Assembly: GCF_900111235.1 (NCBI RefSeq)
Contig: NZ_FOJI01000001.1
Span: forward strand, 310,001 to 374,000
DNA from: [Clostridium] fimetarium
Lineage (GTDB): Bacteria > Bacillota > Clostridia > Lachnospirales > Lachnospiraceae
DNA: 64,000 nt
Direction: 5' to 3'
Positions 18,416 through 25,787 of the stretch are shown here, piece by piece; position 1 is the first letter of the stretch; every line of letters starts with the position of its first letter. Under the pieces are notes generated by a model. That model had not been told where the DNA came from, searched no databases, and was given only the letters and a program-made list of their open reading frames with translations. Position numbers and translations under genes: made by a program.

Positions 18416-18724
18416 ATAGCTGAAATAATTAGAGGTTTTACGAAGGTACAACCCGTCAACAGTATAGCTGCAGTTAGCAGCTCAATGGATAAGAAACATT
18501 TTTTGGAGCAAGAGGATTTTGTGACTTATGAAAATTTTGCAAGCATGTTAGCCAAAAAAGAAAAGAAGACCGTTAAAAAAGTTACAGTTAAAGATGTGAA
18601 AGAAGTGAAAGAAGAGAAAGAAGAACAGGCACAGTTAGCAATGAGACGAATGAAATACTATGATCATGATGCAAAAGAAATATATTTTTATACAACAAAG
18701 TCAATTACAGATATAAAAGGTTAG
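18416..18724 (+). CDS. Small charged protein of unknown function, with a probable non-canonical start
   Basis: The first ATG in frame (18485) would give 79 aa, but it has no ribosome binding site, and the 23 codons upstream read as protein (AEIIRGFTKVQPVNSIAAVS). AAGGAGG at 18404-18410 points to initiation at ATA 18416 (or ATT 18413), giving about 103 aa. The middle is Lys/Glu-rich (VKDVKEVKEEKEE), probably helical, and the C-terminus is aromatic (YYDHDAKEIYFYTTK). Family not recognised. A terminator follows at once. Confidence 0.5.
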   Translation: MAEIIRGFTKVQPVNSIAAVSSSMDKKHFLEQEDFVTYENFASMLAKKEKKTVKKVTVKDVKEVKEEKEEQAQLAMRRMKYYDHDAKEIYFYTTKSITDIKG

Positions 18725-18725
18725 A

Positions 18726-18757
18726 GAGGGGGTATAATTGCCCCTTTTCTTTTTTGT
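18726..18757 (+). terminator. Terminator after the small charged-protein gene
   Basis: GGGG and CCCC arms (AGGGGG-TATAATTG-CCCCTT) followed by TTCTTTTTTG. Confidence 0.75.
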
Positions 18758-18794
18758 TTATAATGTATAGGAATATTTGATAAATATTTATTCG

Positions 18795-18823
18795 ATGAAA
18801 GTCAAACAAGGTTATGTTATAAT
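18795..18823 (+). promoter_or_regulatory. Candidate extended -10 promoter of the Nudix-methyltransferase gene
   Basis: TGTTATAAT (18815-18823) is an extended -10 box. The -35 position holds no good match, which is common for extended -10 promoters. The transcript would contain the tandem AT repeat below. Confidence 0.45.
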
Positions 18824-18851
18824 AGAATACATTGATGAATTATTCGGATAA

Positions 18852-18992
18852 GTAGTTAGAATAAATAATTAGAGTTTATAGTTAGAATAAATAATTAGAG
18901 CTAATAATTAGAGTTAATAATTAAAGTATATAATTAGAGCTAATAATTAGGGTATATAATTAGTTAATAATTAGAATAAATAATTAGGATAA
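18852..18992 (+). repeat. Degenerate tandem repeat of AATAATTAGAGT type
   Basis: About nine imperfect units of 14-18 bases containing ATAATTAG, ending directly at the ribosome binding site of the next gene. AT-rich, no spacers, not a CRISPR. Confidence 0.75.
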
Positions 18993-19008
18993 ATAAAAGG
19001 TGATGGAT

Positions 19009-20928
19009 ATGGAAATTTTCGATATAAGAAATGAAGATGGTAGTGTTACAGGAAAAACGAAAGAGCGTGAATTGGTGCATAGAGACGGAGACATACATGG
19101 AACATCACATGTATGGATAATCCGTAAAAATAAAATTGGTACATTTGATGTACTACTACAGTTAAGAAGCAAAGATAAAGATGCGTTTCCGGATTGTTAT
19201 GATATTTCATCAGCTGGTCATATTCTTGCAGGTCAAGATTATTTAGAATCTGCACTGAGAGAACTAGAAGAGGAACTTGGGATTAAGGCTAAGAAGAAGG
19301 ATTTGAAATATTTAGGAATGTATTATAGTGCATTGAATACTGAATTTTATGGTAAACCATTTATAAATAATGAAATTAGTGCTGTATATATTTATGACAA
19401 ATTTGTTGATATTTTAAAGCTTCAACTTCAGACTGAAGAAGTTCAGTCAGTAAGGTGGATGGAATATACGGAATGTCGTAATAGAATTAAGGCTGGCACG
19501 CTAAAACATGCTATTATTTTAGATGAATTTCTAATGCTAGGTGAAGCTGTGAAGAAAAAGCTTGAACAAGAAAATCAACTAGAAAAACAAAACATTGCGG
19601 CTAAGAAAGTTGAATTGAATAATAGCAATTTAAATAATAGCAATTTAAATAATATAGATATAAAGAATGGCAAATCCAATATTGACAAATCACATAATAT
19701 TGAATTTGATAATAATATACTTTATAATAACGAACTAAAAAATAATAGTATAGAGAATATTGGATCAAAGAAAAATTACAAAAAATGCAGTGTCAGTGAA
19801 GCCTGCGGAGGCTGCCAATTTCAGGGAGTTCCATATAAGGAACAACTCAGTAATAAGCAAAAGTTTGTGGAACAGTTATTTAAGGGATACTGCCAAGTCA
19901 AACCAATCGTTGGAATGGACAATCCACTTCACTACAGAAATAAAGTTCATGCTGTAGTTGGAGAAAATAAGGACCATGAGATAATTTCTGGAACATACAA
20001 AGCAGGAACACATTTTTTAGTGCCAGTAGAAAGCTGCATGTTAGAAGATGAAAAAGCAGATGCGATTGTAGCAACGCTCAGACGCCTATTTAAGTCATTT
20101 AAATACAAACCTTATAATGAGGACAAAAGTACAGGATTAATTCGCCATATCTTGATTAAAAGGGGCTTTAAGACGAATCAGATCATGGTAGTCGTTGTAA
20201 CGGCATCTCACATGGTTCCGTCTAAGAACAATTTTGTTGATGCATTAAGAAAGGCTCACCCTGATATCACTACAATTGTGCAGAATATTAACGATAGAAC
20301 AACAAGCATGGTACTGGGTGAAAAAGAAAATGTGTGGTATGGCAAAGGATATATAGAGGATATTCTCTGCGATCGTGTTTTTAGAATATCATCAAAGTCA
20401 TTTTATCAAATAAATTCCGTTCAGACGGAACATTTATATAATACAGCAATCCAAATGGCTCAGTTAACTGGGAAAGAAACCATCATAGATGCATATTGTG
20501 GAATTGGTACAATCGGAATTGTGGCTTCGAAATACGCAAAAAAAGTGATAGGCATTGAACTAAATAAAGATGCTGTCAAAGATGCAATAGCAAATGCAAA
20601 ACGTAATGGTATCAGTAACTGCTATTTTCATGAGGCAGATGCAGGAAAGTTTATGCTAAACCTGGCCCAAGATACGAATGATAATGAAGTTGATGTAGTT
20701 GTTATGGATCCACCAAGAAGCGGAAGTACCGAAGAATTCTTGAATTCAGTTGCTAAGCTTAATCCTAAAAAGGTAATATATATTTCGTGTGATCCAAAGA
20801 CCCAGATTAGAGATATTGAATTTTTGAAGAAAAAAGGATATAAAGTTGTCGAGTGTAGGCCATTTGACATGTTTCCATTCACGGAGCACGTGGAGACAAT
20901 AGTTGCACTACATCGGAAAGATACGTAA
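19009..20928 (+). CDS. Nudix hydrolase fused to 23S rRNA (uracil-5-)-methyltransferase
   Basis: 639 aa. The ATG at 19009 lies 8 bases after AAAGG; an upstream GTG (19000) overlaps that site. Residues about 1-190 form a Nudix domain, with its box near 70-92 reading GHILAGQDYLESALRELEEE (usual first Glu replaced by Gln). An Asn/Leu-rich linker with repeated NNSNL units (about 205-250) joins it to an RlmCD/RumA-type SAM methyltransferase. That part has an Fe-S motif CSVSEACGGC, the SAM motif DAYCGIGTIG, MDPPRSGS, and the nucleophile in ISCDPKT. It should make m5U in 23S rRNA. Why a Nudix domain is attached is unknown. The 3' end may be the left attachment site of the following ICE. Confidence 0.85.
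   Translation: MEIFDIRNEDGSVTGKTKERELVHRDGDIHGTSHVWIIRKNKIGTFDVLLQLRSKDKDAFPDCYDISSAGHILAGQDYLESALRELEEELGIKAKKKDLKYLGMYYSALNTEFYGKPFINNEISAVYIYDKFVDILKLQLQTEEVQSVRWMEYTECRNRIKAGTLKHAIILDEFLMLGEAVKKKLEQENQLEKQNIAAKKVELNNSNLNNSNLNNIDIKNGKSNIDKSHNIEFDNNILYNNELKNNSIENIGSKKNYKKCSVSEACGGCQFQGVPYKEQLSNKQKFVEQLFKGYCQVKPIVGMDNPLHYRNKVHAVVGENKDHEIISGTYKAGTHFLVPVESCMLEDEKADAIVATLRRLFKSFKYKPYNEDKSTGLIRHILIKRGFKTNQIMVVVVTASHMVPSKNNFVDALRKAHPDITTIVQNINDRTTSMVLGEKENVWYGKGYIEDILCDRVFRISSKSFYQINSVQTEHLYNTAIQMAQLTGKETIIDAYCGIGTIGIVASKYAKKVIGIELNKDAVKDAIANAKRNGISNCYFHEADAGKFMLNLAQDTNDNEVDVVVMDPPRSGSTEEFLNSVAKLNPKKVIYISCDPKTQIRDIEFLKKKGYKVVECRPFDMFPFTEHVETIVALHRKDT
20887..20902 (+). other. Candidate left attachment site (attL) of the ICE
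   Basis: CACGTGGAGACAATAG near the 3' end of the methyltransferase gene encodes the conserved HVETI tail. Known streptococcal ICEs insert at the equivalent 3' end of rumA, where a CACGTGGAG core is reported. The partner copy and the integrase would lie beyond the right edge, so this is inference. Confidence 0.4.
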
Positions 20929-21225
20929 AAATCCTTGATTTTAGGCACTTTGAGAGACATTTCATGTTTTCTCAGGGAGACCGAAAAGAGAAGAAAAAAG
21001 CAATTTCTGATGGAGTGAACGTGTCGGTGGTTCTGGACATGGTGTTGGGGAACACATAAATCTACAGTTCATAATTTGGACGAAACGTTGTTATTTTTAT
21101 CATTCAATTAAATATTAAAATGTCGAAGAGACCGCTTATTTTCAAGCTTTTGAGAATGAGCGGTCTCTTTTTGTTTAGAAACAAAAGAAACTGAAATTTA
21201 GTAATTAGGAGAGGTGGTGACTTAA
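20929..21225 (+). other. Junction region between chromosome and ICE, with terminator
   Basis: No gene is recognised. The first about 130 bases look like decayed DNA without a credible ORF. A strong terminator (AAGAGACCGCT with AGCGGTCTCTT, 21126-21169, then TTTTTG) isolates the methyltransferase gene from the ParB-like gene. The ribosome binding site AGGAGAGGTGG (21208-21218) closes the region. Confidence 0.7.
21126..21174 (+). terminator. Terminator at the left end of the ICE
   Basis: An 11-bp stem AAGAGACCGCT (21126-21136) with AGCGGTCTCTT (21159-21169), 22-base loop, then TTTTTG. Confidence 0.85.
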
Positions 21226-22239
21226 ATGGAAGAAGAAAATTCAATGTGTTCCAATTGGCAAGGAGACCAGGGAATAGAGAGTGATAAGGATAATAAACAT
21301 GAGAAAATAGCTGTTATTCCACTAAATCAGCTAAAAAATTTCAAAAATCATCCTTTCAAAGTGGAACTAAATACGGAATTGTTTGAACTGATGCAGAGTA
21401 TTGAGAAAGAGGGAATGATAGTACCAATTTTGGCAAGACCAAATCCGAAGGGTGAAGGATTTGAGATAATTTCAGGGCATAGACGAAAAGCTGCTTGTGA
21501 ATGGGCAGGAATTGCAGATGTACCTGTAGTTATTCGTAATCTAGATAATGAGCAGGCGGTCATTGCAATGGTTGATAGTAATTTGCAGAGGGAGAATATT
21601 AAACCGAGTGAGAAAGCCTTTGCTTATAAAATGAAGTTGGAGGCTATGAAGCATCAAGGAAAGAGAATGGATTTAAGTTCGGACCAAGTTGGACCGGAGT
21701 TAGAAAATTCTACAGTAACAGTAACAAAATTAGAGGCTGGTTATGATGAGCAAGGGTTGTGGTCAGTATATTCAGATCAAGAGAATTTTAAGAAAGGTGA
21801 GCGAAGCAATGAAATACTTTCAAAGCAAGTTGGTGAGAGTGTGAATCAAATAAAAAGATATATTAGGCTTACGTACTTAATTCCTAAAATACTTGATAAG
21901 GTCGATGAAGAGAAAATTGCTTTTACTGTGGCAGTGGAACTTTCTTATTTAAATGAAGAAGAACAATACGAGTTGAACGCTGTTATGGAATTAGAACAAT
22001 GCACGCCTTCTTTATCACAGGCAAATCGTTTAAAGCGAATGAGCCAAGCAGGCAATTTAGATATGGATGCCATGTATGATGTTCTAGGAGAGGAAAAACC
22101 AAACCAGAAGGTACAGATTAAGATACAAGCTGAGCGGTTGGATCAATATTTCCCAAGTAATTATACAGATAGGCAAAAGGTAGAATTAATCGAAAAACTT
22201 GTGAAGAGTTGGCATGACCAACGGATACAGAAGAGGTAG
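21226..22239 (+). CDS. parB: ParB/Spo0J-like partition protein
   Basis: 337 aa. An N-terminal ParB/Srx-type domain (about 25-125) has SIEKEGMIVPILARP followed by the signature SGHRRKAACEWAG. A central helix-turn-helix follows (about 165-245, SEILSKQVGESVNQIKRYIRL), then a C-terminal dimerisation region. It probably binds centromere-like sites on the excised ICE and aids retention. No ParA partner is next to it; instead a ParM-like actin follows, whose frame overlaps its 3' end. It is the first ICE gene, fitting a maintenance module. Confidence 0.85.
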   Translation: MEEENSMCSNWQGDQGIESDKDNKHEKIAVIPLNQLKNFKNHPFKVELNTELFELMQSIEKEGMIVPILARPNPKGEGFEIISGHRRKAACEWAGIADVPVVIRNLDNEQAVIAMVDSNLQRENIKPSEKAFAYKMKLEAMKHQGKRMDLSSDQVGPELENSTVTVTKLEAGYDEQGLWSVYSDQENFKKGERSNEILSKQVGESVNQIKRYIRLTYLIPKILDKVDEEKIAFTVAVELSYLNEEEQYELNAVMELEQCTPSLSQANRLKRMSQAGNLDMDAMYDVLGEEKPNQKVQIKIQAERLDQYFPSNYTDRQKVELIEKLVKSWHDQRIQKR

Positions 22240-22270
22240 TTCAATGATATTTAGAAGGAGGAAGCGCAAA

Positions 22271-23209
22271 ATGGAAGATAATCATATTGAAGTAATAGGA
22301 GTAGATCATGGTTGGGCCAATTGCAAAACGATTGGAAGTGTCTTTATTTCTGGCGTGAAAGAGATTTCAACAGAACCGGCATTGTATGATAATGTCTTGG
22401 AATATGAAGGTAAGTATTATAAAATCGGCGGTGAGAGATTAGAAGTTAAGGAAACAAAAGTTACAGATGAAAATTATTATTTGCTAACACTGGCAGCTAT
22501 TGCAAAAGAACTAAATCGAAGGGGAATGAGAAATGCCAATATATTTTTAGCAGCAGGACTTCCGCTTACTAAATTTGGTAAGGAGAAACCAGATTTTATT
22601 AATTATCTGTTTAAGAATAAGCAAGTTATTTTTCGGTTTGAGAAGGAAACCTACCGTATTACGATTGTTAAGGTAGCAGTATTTCCACAGTGCTATGCAG
22701 CTATGGCAGATAAAATGCCTAAAACAAACCGTAAGCAGATTGTTGTAGATATAGGAAGTTGGACAATCGATATTATGCCAATTAAAAATTGCTTACCAGA
22801 TGAATCGTTGTGCGACACGATAGATGAAGGTCTAATTACCTGCATAGGTAACATTAATAATCAGTGTGTCAGACAGTTAAGTGGCAAGATTGATGAAAGT
22901 GATATTGTCCAGATTATGATGGATGGAAAGAGTGATTTAGATATGGCTTATCAGAAAATTGTTACGAAAGAAATTGAAAAATTTGCTGAAGGTATCTATA
23001 AGAAATTGATTGCTCATGGTTACAATCTGAATACAACACCGATTACTTTTGTTGGTGGTGGAGCAACAGTCATGAAGCTTTTTGGAAGTAGGAAGCAGAG
23101 TAATATTAATTACCTGGAAGATATTAAGGCGAACGCAAAAGGCTATGAATTTCTCGCTAAAGTATTTTTGAATTCGAAGCGAGGAGGCGGATTAAATGGC
23201 AAATCGTAA
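22271..23209 (+). CDS. parM: ParM/StbA-like actin-family segregation ATPase
   Basis: 312 aa from the ATG at 22271, placed by AAGGAGG (22256-22262); the longer frame from 22214 has no ribosome binding site. Actin-fold motifs are phosphate 1 GVDHGWANCKT (about 10-20), phosphate 2 VVDIGSWTIDI (about 160), and adenosine loop FVGGGATVM (about 261). In plasmids ParM polymerises and pushes ParR-bound copies apart. The neighbouring small DNA-binding-like gene overlaps its end by 14 bases and probably encodes the ParR adaptor. Confidence 0.82.
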   Translation: MEDNHIEVIGVDHGWANCKTIGSVFISGVKEISTEPALYDNVLEYEGKYYKIGGERLEVKETKVTDENYYLLTLAAIAKELNRRGMRNANIFLAAGLPLTKFGKEKPDFINYLFKNKQVIFRFEKETYRITIVKVAVFPQCYAAMADKMPKTNRKQIVVDIGSWTIDIMPIKNCLPDESLCDTIDEGLITCIGNINNQCVRQLSGKIDESDIVQIMMDGKSDLDMAYQKIVTKEIEKFAEGIYKKLIAHGYNLNTTPITFVGGGATVMKLFGSRKQSNINYLEDIKANAKGYEFLAKVFLNSKRGGGLNGKS

Positions 23210-23627
23210 GGACGAAGGAGATTATCACAACGTAAGGTGTAGCAGAAATAATCCTCAGCATGTGTATGTGAATAAGATATTGAGCGATTTAAATATGGAT
23301 ATCTATAAATCTAAGAATCAGTTTATTATTGATGCAGTTGAGGCATATTGCAAAATGCTAAATCAAGATGATCTTACAGTAAATGCAACAATTGAGCGGG
23401 CTAGAAAAGAAGGCTATGTTACTAGGAAAGATTTAGATGAAATTAAAAGAGATATTTGCAGTAGAGTTGTTAAAGAAGTGCAACAGGAAGTAATATCTAT
23501 GTTAGGAACTGCTTTAGCTGCAAAACAGTCAGTAAATGTAACAGAAGAAACAACTAAGGTTAAAGAAGATAACTTTGGTGAAGTAAATGATGCTGTTGTC
23601 GGCTTAGCAACAAATTGGGTTGATTAG
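23196..23627 (+). CDS. parR: Probable ParR/CopG-like centromere-binding adaptor
   Basis: 143 aa. The first about 60 residues have the pattern of a ribbon-helix-helix dimer (NNPQHVYVNKILSDL, then KSKNQFIIDAVEAY). The C-terminal half is helical and charged, as in ParR proteins that link DNA to ParM filaments. The 14-base overlap with parM suggests coupled translation. The assignment rests on context plus the fold pattern. Confidence 0.6.
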   Translation: MANRKDEGDYHNVRCSRNNPQHVYVNKILSDLNMDIYKSKNQFIIDAVEAYCKMLNQDDLTVNATIERARKEGYVTRKDLDEIKRDICSRVVKEVQQEVISMLGTALAAKQSVNVTEETTKVKEDNFGEVNDAVVGLATNWVD

Positions 23628-23640
23628 ATGGAGGTGCATT

Positions 23641-23817
23641 ATGATAAAGAACATAATAATCAAAATTGGATGTGTTTTATTAATGATATTAAAGGGAATT
23701 GTATGGAGTGTGCTTGCAGTACTTAAGCTTTCATTGGAATTCCTCAAAGTTACACTTTTGTTATTTGGTCTTGTCATGAGAGTATTTCTTGCATTTGTAA
23801 GGGTAGGAACAGCGTAA
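23641..23817 (+). CDS. Small hydrophobic membrane protein
   Basis: 58 aa from the ATG at 23641 (GGAGGTG at 23630-23636). Almost wholly hydrophobic, with two likely membrane segments and a short basic tail (VRVGTA). Unknown function. Its last codons fall in the 156-bp repeat that recurs at 25788. Confidence 0.6.
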   Translation: MIKNIIIKIGCVLLMILKGIVWSVLAVLKLSLEFLKVTLLLFGLVMRVFLAFVRVGTA

Positions 23818-23911
23818 GGAGGTGAAGCTTATGCTAGTAGCTGGATTTAAGGAATATTTAAAGAACCGCAGATTTGTGCAGTATTTCTATAAACTGCAAA
23901 AACAGATGATT
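23756..23911 (+). repeat. Left copy of a 156-bp direct repeat bracketing a cargo insert
   Basis: Matches 25788-25943 with one mismatch (GCGTAAGG versus GCGTGAGG). It covers the 3' end of the small membrane gene and the 5' part of the 43-aa gene. The two copies are 2,032 bases apart and enclose perR and the PTPS-like gene. Confidence 0.95.
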
Positions 23912-23962
23912 CGTTTCCTTAATGACCTTCCTTGCGAACAGACTGAATACAAAGAAGATTAA
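23831..23962 (+). CDS. 43-aa basic peptide, unknown function
   Basis: Starts MLVAGFKEYLKNRRFVQYFY and has a good ribosome binding site (AAGGAGGTG at 23818-23826). A copy with the same first 27 residues occurs at 25863 but stops early. Possibly an amphipathic helix; no family recognised. Confidence 0.5.
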   Translation: MLVAGFKEYLKNRRFVQYFYKLQKQMIRFLNDLPCEQTEYKED

Positions 23963-24015
23963 GTTATGACTCTCATGGAAAAGATAACGATATACAACGC
24001 CCACACCATTACGGA

Positions 24016-24300
24016 ATTCAAATCAGGTATCGAAATACAAAGCGATGAATAATTAGCAATGCAAAATTACCTGCAGCTCTTTGCCTGAGTTGCGGGTTAA
24101 TTATTGCATGATTTGCTTCAACTTCTGATATACCCCTTACCTTATTGTACTCATTAGGATTATTATTCTCAACTCATCAACTATAACATTCTCCATGAAT
24201 GTAAATACTTCATGTCTTATGTTATGCTGTTCAAGTAAAGGCAGGCACTTCCTTTCGGTCGAATTAGGGTGTGTTAAATTAATTCTAACTGATGTAATCT
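24016..24300 (-). pseudogene. Decayed coding remnant on the minus strand
   Basis: Reading down from about 24297, the minus strand encodes protein-like sequence (RINLTHPNSTERKCLPLLEQ, then HEVFTFMENVIVDEL), hits a frameshift near 24170, and continues in another frame (NEYNKVRGISEVEANHAIIN, then PQLRQRAAGNFALLI). No start codon or ribosome binding site. Family not recognised. It is the only supported minus-strand coding trace and lies inside the cargo insert. Confidence 0.4.
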
Positions 24301-24341
24301 ATCTTTGCGCTGATTCTGTTTACTTAAAACGCATGTTGCTA

Positions 24342-24370
24342 TTGACACTATATGCTTATTAGGATATAAT
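24342..24370 (+). promoter_or_regulatory. Consensus sigma-A promoter of perR, with possible operator
   Basis: TTGACA (24342-24347), a 17-base spacer, and TATAAT (24365-24370) are a perfect match. The surrounding CTTATTAGGATATAAT and the downstream CCAATAAGGATTG share ATAAGG/CTTAT half-sites that might be a PerR-type operator for autoregulation. The operator is a guess; the promoter is clear. Confidence 0.75.
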
Positions 24371-24410
24371 ACTATTAAAGAAGTTAATACCAATAAGGAT
24401 TGATTATATT

Positions 24411-24791
24411 ATGAATAAACGCAAAACCATTCAACGTTCTTTAGTTCTTGAAACAGTACAAGAGTTGCAGTGTCATGCCACTGCTGAAGAGATCTACGAT
24501 ACAATCGTGAAGAAACACGCCAATATCAGCAGAGGGACGGTATATAGGAATTTGAACCTGCTGTCGGATATCGGCCAAATCCGAAAAATGGAAATGCCAA
24601 GCGGAGCCGATCGTTTCGACCATCAATGCCACAAACATTATCACGCAAGATGCATAAAGTGTGGCCGAGTCTTTGATGTGGAAATGGAAGTTATCGCGGA
24701 TTTGGAAAAGAACATAAAGAACACTCATGGGTTCGAGTTTATCGAACATGATTTGATTTTCAAGGGCATCTGTCTTGAATGTAATACATGA
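24411..24791 (+). CDS. perR: PerR-type Fur family peroxide/metal regulator
   Basis: 126 aa. The winged-helix domain (about 5-65, RGTVYRNLNLL) is followed by a dimerisation and metal domain. The PerR regulatory site appears complete: His22, Asp70 (RFD), His76 and His78 (HYH), and Asp89, where Fur would have Glu. The structural zinc site is Cys81/Cys84 and Cys121/Cys124. PerR represses peroxide-defence genes until metal-catalysed His oxidation releases DNA. It has its own consensus promoter. Being cargo in an ICE, it may regulate the recipient's oxygen response. Confidence 0.82.
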   Translation: MNKRKTIQRSLVLETVQELQCHATAEEIYDTIVKKHANISRGTVYRNLNLLSDIGQIRKMEMPSGADRFDHQCHKHYHARCIKCGRVFDVEMEVIADLEKNIKNTHGFEFIEHDLIFKGICLECNT

Positions 24792-24840
24792 TTAATTTAA
24801 AAGCGTTTGCCTTCACGACTCTGTGGCATGATATTATGAG

Positions 24841-24889
24841 TACGGGTAAACCAAGTATGTGCGCATACGGGAGCATAAAAACACCCGTA
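24841..24889 (+). promoter_or_regulatory. Structured leader of the PTPS/QueD-like gene
   Basis: TACGGGT (24841-24847) can pair with ACCCGTA (24883-24889), but a second ACGGG (24867-24871) competes for the same CCCGT. Between them GTATG-TGCG-CATAC forms a small hairpin. This is a compact switch-like arrangement 30 bases before the start codon. It does not match a preQ1 riboswitch consensus that I know. Confidence 0.35.
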
Positions 24890-24917
24890 AATATATAATA
24901 ATAATAGGAGAATAATT

Positions 24918-25484
24918 ATGAGAAGTTTTACTAAGTTTGATCTACAATATGCACACAGATTTTTTGGGTTCAAAGGCGAAGCACAATATTTACATGGACA
25001 TACAGGAATACTGACGATTGAAGTTGAAGATACTGTCAACATGGGAGTCAATATGGTGTTTCCATGTAATGAAATTCAGAAAACTGCATGGGAAGTATTA
25101 CAAAACTTTGACCATGCGCTAGTTTTAAGAGAAGACGATCCTTTGCTTACTGCTATTCTCGCAGTTTACGAAGCACAAGGAATTAAGGATGGAGCACCAA
25201 CGAATAAGCAAAAAGGTCCAGCTTTCAAGACGGAACTAGCAACAGCGTATCCGGAATGTCGTTTAGTTGTTACAAAAGAAACAATGACGGTTGAAGGTAT
25301 GATTAAAATAGTTTACGATCTACTAAAAGATAAACTAAATATAGTTAAAATCACCTTTACAAGTGGAGTAAATGGGGCGATAGAAGAATATGAGCCCCAA
25401 AAGGATAGTATAGACCGTTGCCCATTATGCGGCATTTCGTTAAACGAAAATGGTGTATGCCCTAAATGCGGATACAAGAAATAA
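24918..25484 (+). CDS. PTPS/QueD-like protein with C-terminal zinc ribbon
   Basis: 188 aa. Metal-binding His13, His26 and His28 (LHGHTG) and the DHALVL motif (65-70) place it in the 6-pyruvoyl-tetrahydropterin synthase/6-carboxytetrahydropterin synthase superfamily. The Cys that normally precedes HGH in QueD and PTPS is absent (EAQYLHGH), so the standard reaction is doubtful. A zinc ribbon is added at the end (Cys168, Cys171, Cys181, Cys184). No other queuosine or folate gene is near. The ATG follows TAGGAG. A terminator closes the unit. Confidence 0.75.
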   Translation: MRSFTKFDLQYAHRFFGFKGEAQYLHGHTGILTIEVEDTVNMGVNMVFPCNEIQKTAWEVLQNFDHALVLREDDPLLTAILAVYEAQGIKDGAPTNKQKGPAFKTELATAYPECRLVVTKETMTVEGMIKIVYDLLKDKLNIVKITFTSGVNGAIEEYEPQKDSIDRCPLCGISLNENGVCPKCGYKK

Positions 25485-25533
25485 TCTTATTTGATATTTA
25501 ATCTCTATTTTAAGAAATTTAAATGAAACTTAT

Positions 25534-25578
25534 CAGGCACTCTATGCCAATTTGTGTAGAGTGCCTTGATTTTTTTGT
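25534..25578 (+). terminator. Terminator after the PTPS-like gene
   Basis: AGGCACTCTA (25535-25544) with TAGAGTGCCT (25557-25566), perfect 10 bp, then TTTTTTTG. The rest of the gap to 25788 shows nothing recognisable. Confidence 0.9.
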
Positions 25579-25787
25579 TTATTAATTAACATCAACCGTA
25601 ACACCGGAATTAAATTTCAAGGTGACATGCAATTTCCATTGCCTTGATTTGTCATTTTGTAATCCGACTGATTGATAAAGCCTTCTATATGTGACTGGTT
25701 CTGTTTTGCACAGATAGCAGTTCCAGCAATATTTGCAACACTGATTAAGATTCTGTATAGCAGGAATCATTTCAATATTAATCTGAG

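Noticed and set aside
18852-18992. Possible CRISPR array
   Set aside because: The units are 14-18 bases, degenerate and have no unique spacers; no cas genes are near.
20935-21060. Possible decayed gene after the methyltransferase gene (a GHGVGEH-like reading)
   Set aside because: The stretch is too short and interrupted; no reading frame extends to a recognisable domain.
23975-24052. 25-codon ORF starting MEKITIYNAHTITEFKSGIE, resembling the tail of a large serine recombinase
   Set aside because: Too short to assign; the resemblance is general, and a minus-strand relic overlaps part of it.
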